The notes beneath the pieces are model-generated. The model had not been told where the DNA came from and ran no database searches. It saw nothing but the letters and a program-made list of their open reading frames with translations. Of a stretch of DNA of 6,360 bases, positions 5,855 to 6,360 are shown piece after piece. The translations under genes were made by a program, and so were the position numbers. This stretch comes from JACDBD01 sp050743385 (GTDB lineage: Bacteria > Actinomycetota > Acidimicrobiia > IMCC26256 > JACDBD01): NCBI GenBank assembly GCA_050743385.1, contig JBOGFJ010000298.1, positions 1 to 6,360 on the forward strand. Direction: 5' to 3'. The stretch's first letter is position 1; the number at the start of each line of letters is the position of its first letter.

Positions 5855-5859
5855 GGAGG
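5855..5859 (+). promoter_or_regulatory. Ribosome binding site of hsp20
   Basis: GGAGG, eight bases before the ATG at 5868. It supports that start over in-frame ATGs at 5793, 5853 (which overlaps the GGAGG itself) and 5874. Confidence 0.85.
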
Positions 5860-5867
5860 TAGGAACG

Positions 5868-6299
5868 ATGCTGATGCGATACGACCCGTTCCGGGAGCTC
5901 GACCGGTTCACCGAGGGCCTGTTCGGGACTGCCGCCCGGGCGCCCTGGATGCCCATGGACGCCGTCCGCCACGACGACCACGTGGAGATCCACTTCGACC
6001 TCCCCGGTGTCCGGCCCGACTCGATCGATCTCACCGTCGAGCGCAACGTGCTGACCGTGAAGGCGGAGCGCGACTGGTTCCCCGCCGAGGGAGTCGAGGT
6101 GCTGACCCGGGAGCGAACCCAGGGAGCGTTCTCCCGGCAGGTGCTCCTCAGTGAGGCGCTCGACCCCGACGGTGTCGACGCCCGCTACGACCAGGGCGTG
6201 CTGACGGTGACCATCCCGGTGGCCGAGCGGGCCAAGCCCCGCAAGGTGGAGATCCACGGCGCGAAGGCCCAGCCGCTCGACGTCGGCTCCCGCTCCTGA
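5868..6299 (+). CDS. hsp20: Hsp20/alpha-crystallin family small heat-shock protein
   Basis: A 143-residue small heat-shock protein, a cytoplasmic ATP-independent chaperone that binds unfolding proteins in large oligomers. The N-terminal arm begins RYDPFRELDRFTEGLFG (4-20), typical of bacterial Hsp20. The alpha-crystallin domain spans about 33-120: VEIHFDLPGV (39-48), VERNVLTVKAER (57-68), RERTQGAFSRQVLL (81-94), and the signature YDQGVLTVTIPVAE (107-120). The C-terminal KVEIHG (126-131) supplies the V-x-I form of the I-x-I oligomerisation motif. The gene has its own promoter-like region with a HAIR-like site and leader hairpin, so it is likely heat-inducible and separate from the ccr operon 97 bases upstream. 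The stop codon lies inside a 14-bp tandem repeat. Family identity is certain; the regulation is inferred. Confidence 0.95.
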   Translation: MLMRYDPFRELDRFTEGLFGTAARAPWMPMDAVRHDDHVEIHFDLPGVRPDSIDLTVERNVLTVKAERDWFPAEGVEVLTRERTQGAFSRQVLLSEALDPDGVDARYDQGVLTVTIPVAERAKPRKVEIHGAKAQPLDVGSRS

Positions 6300-6332
6300 T
6301 CCACCGCTCCTGATCCACCGCTCCTGATCCAC
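6291..6332 (+). repeat. Three perfect tandem copies of a 14-bp unit across the hsp20 stop
   Basis: The unit CGCTCCTGATCCAC occurs at 6291-6304, 6305-6318 and 6319-6332 without mismatch. The first copy encodes the last residues of Hsp20 and its TGA stop at 6297-6299. Because 14 is not a multiple of three, the TGAs at 6297, 6311 and 6325 fall in three different frames. It is followed by a small ACGC-TTTG-GCGT hairpin (6331-6342) without a T-run, so no terminator can be claimed. I see no gene start in the remaining bases to 6360. Confidence 0.9.
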
Positions 6333-6360
6333 GCTTTGGCGTCGCTGCACCCCCATGCGC

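Noticed and set aside
5793..5867. Upstream in-frame ATG at 5793 as an N-terminal extension of Hsp20
   Set aside because: It has no ribosome binding site, overlaps the likely -10 box, and would add residues not typical of Hsp20. ATG 5868 has GGAGG at ideal spacing.
4760..6046. A 428-codon open frame on the minus strand opposite the hydrolase and hsp20
   Set aside because: It is a mirror of two well-supported genes in GC-rich DNA. Its translation is Arg/Gly/Pro-rich with no recognisable domain.
6331..6342. ACGC-TTTG-GCGT hairpin as an hsp20 terminator
   Set aside because: The stem is only four base pairs and there is no T-run after it.

Overview
The window is very GC-rich throughout, with GTG starts and 4-nt stop/start overlaps between most neighbouring genes. 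The gene families also point to a high-GC actinobacterium; a member of the Acidimicrobiia is my best guess from gene style, but no marker gene here proves it. Seven complete protein genes and one gene cut by the left edge fill almost all of the sequence. There are no RNA genes, insertion sequences, CRISPR arrays or phage genes that I can see.

The left half (about 1-3064) reads leftward. Going downstream from the centre it holds an acetyl-CoA acetyltransferase (thiolase), a small cysteine-rich lipoprotein overlapping it by 4 nt, a six-helix membrane protein with a proline-rich tail and its own apparent leaderless promoter, and the start of a DUF4129-type membrane protein that overlaps the previous gene by 4 nt and leaves the window. 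The right half reads rightward. Crotonyl-CoA carboxylase/reductase (ccr), a methylmalonyl/ethylmalonyl-CoA epimerase and an alpha/beta hydrolase are joined by 4-nt overlaps, and a separately controlled Hsp20 small heat-shock protein follows.

The metabolic core is the divergent pair thiolase / ccr-epimerase. The thiolase can condense two acetyl-CoA to acetoacetyl-CoA. Ccr reductively carboxylates crotonyl-CoA to ethylmalonyl-CoA, and the epimerase interconverts its stereoisomers. These are the entry and middle steps of the ethylmalonyl-CoA pathway for acetyl-CoA assimilation, or a supply route for ethylmalonyl-CoA extender units. The reductase, dehydratase and mutase that complete the path are not in this window.

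The regulatory DNA is worth a look. The same 17-nt start motif (16/17 identical, -10-like box plus ATG) precedes both ccr and the membrane-protein gene. An imperfect palindrome sits in the thiolase/ccr divergent region. A HAIR-like (HspR) site overlaps a candidate promoter before hsp20, followed by a hairpin just before its ribosome binding site. A perfect three-copy 14-bp tandem repeat covers the hsp20 stop codon and places TGA in all three frames. I do not see a clearly new multi-gene system; the window is mostly well-understood metabolism with a few unusual regulatory details.
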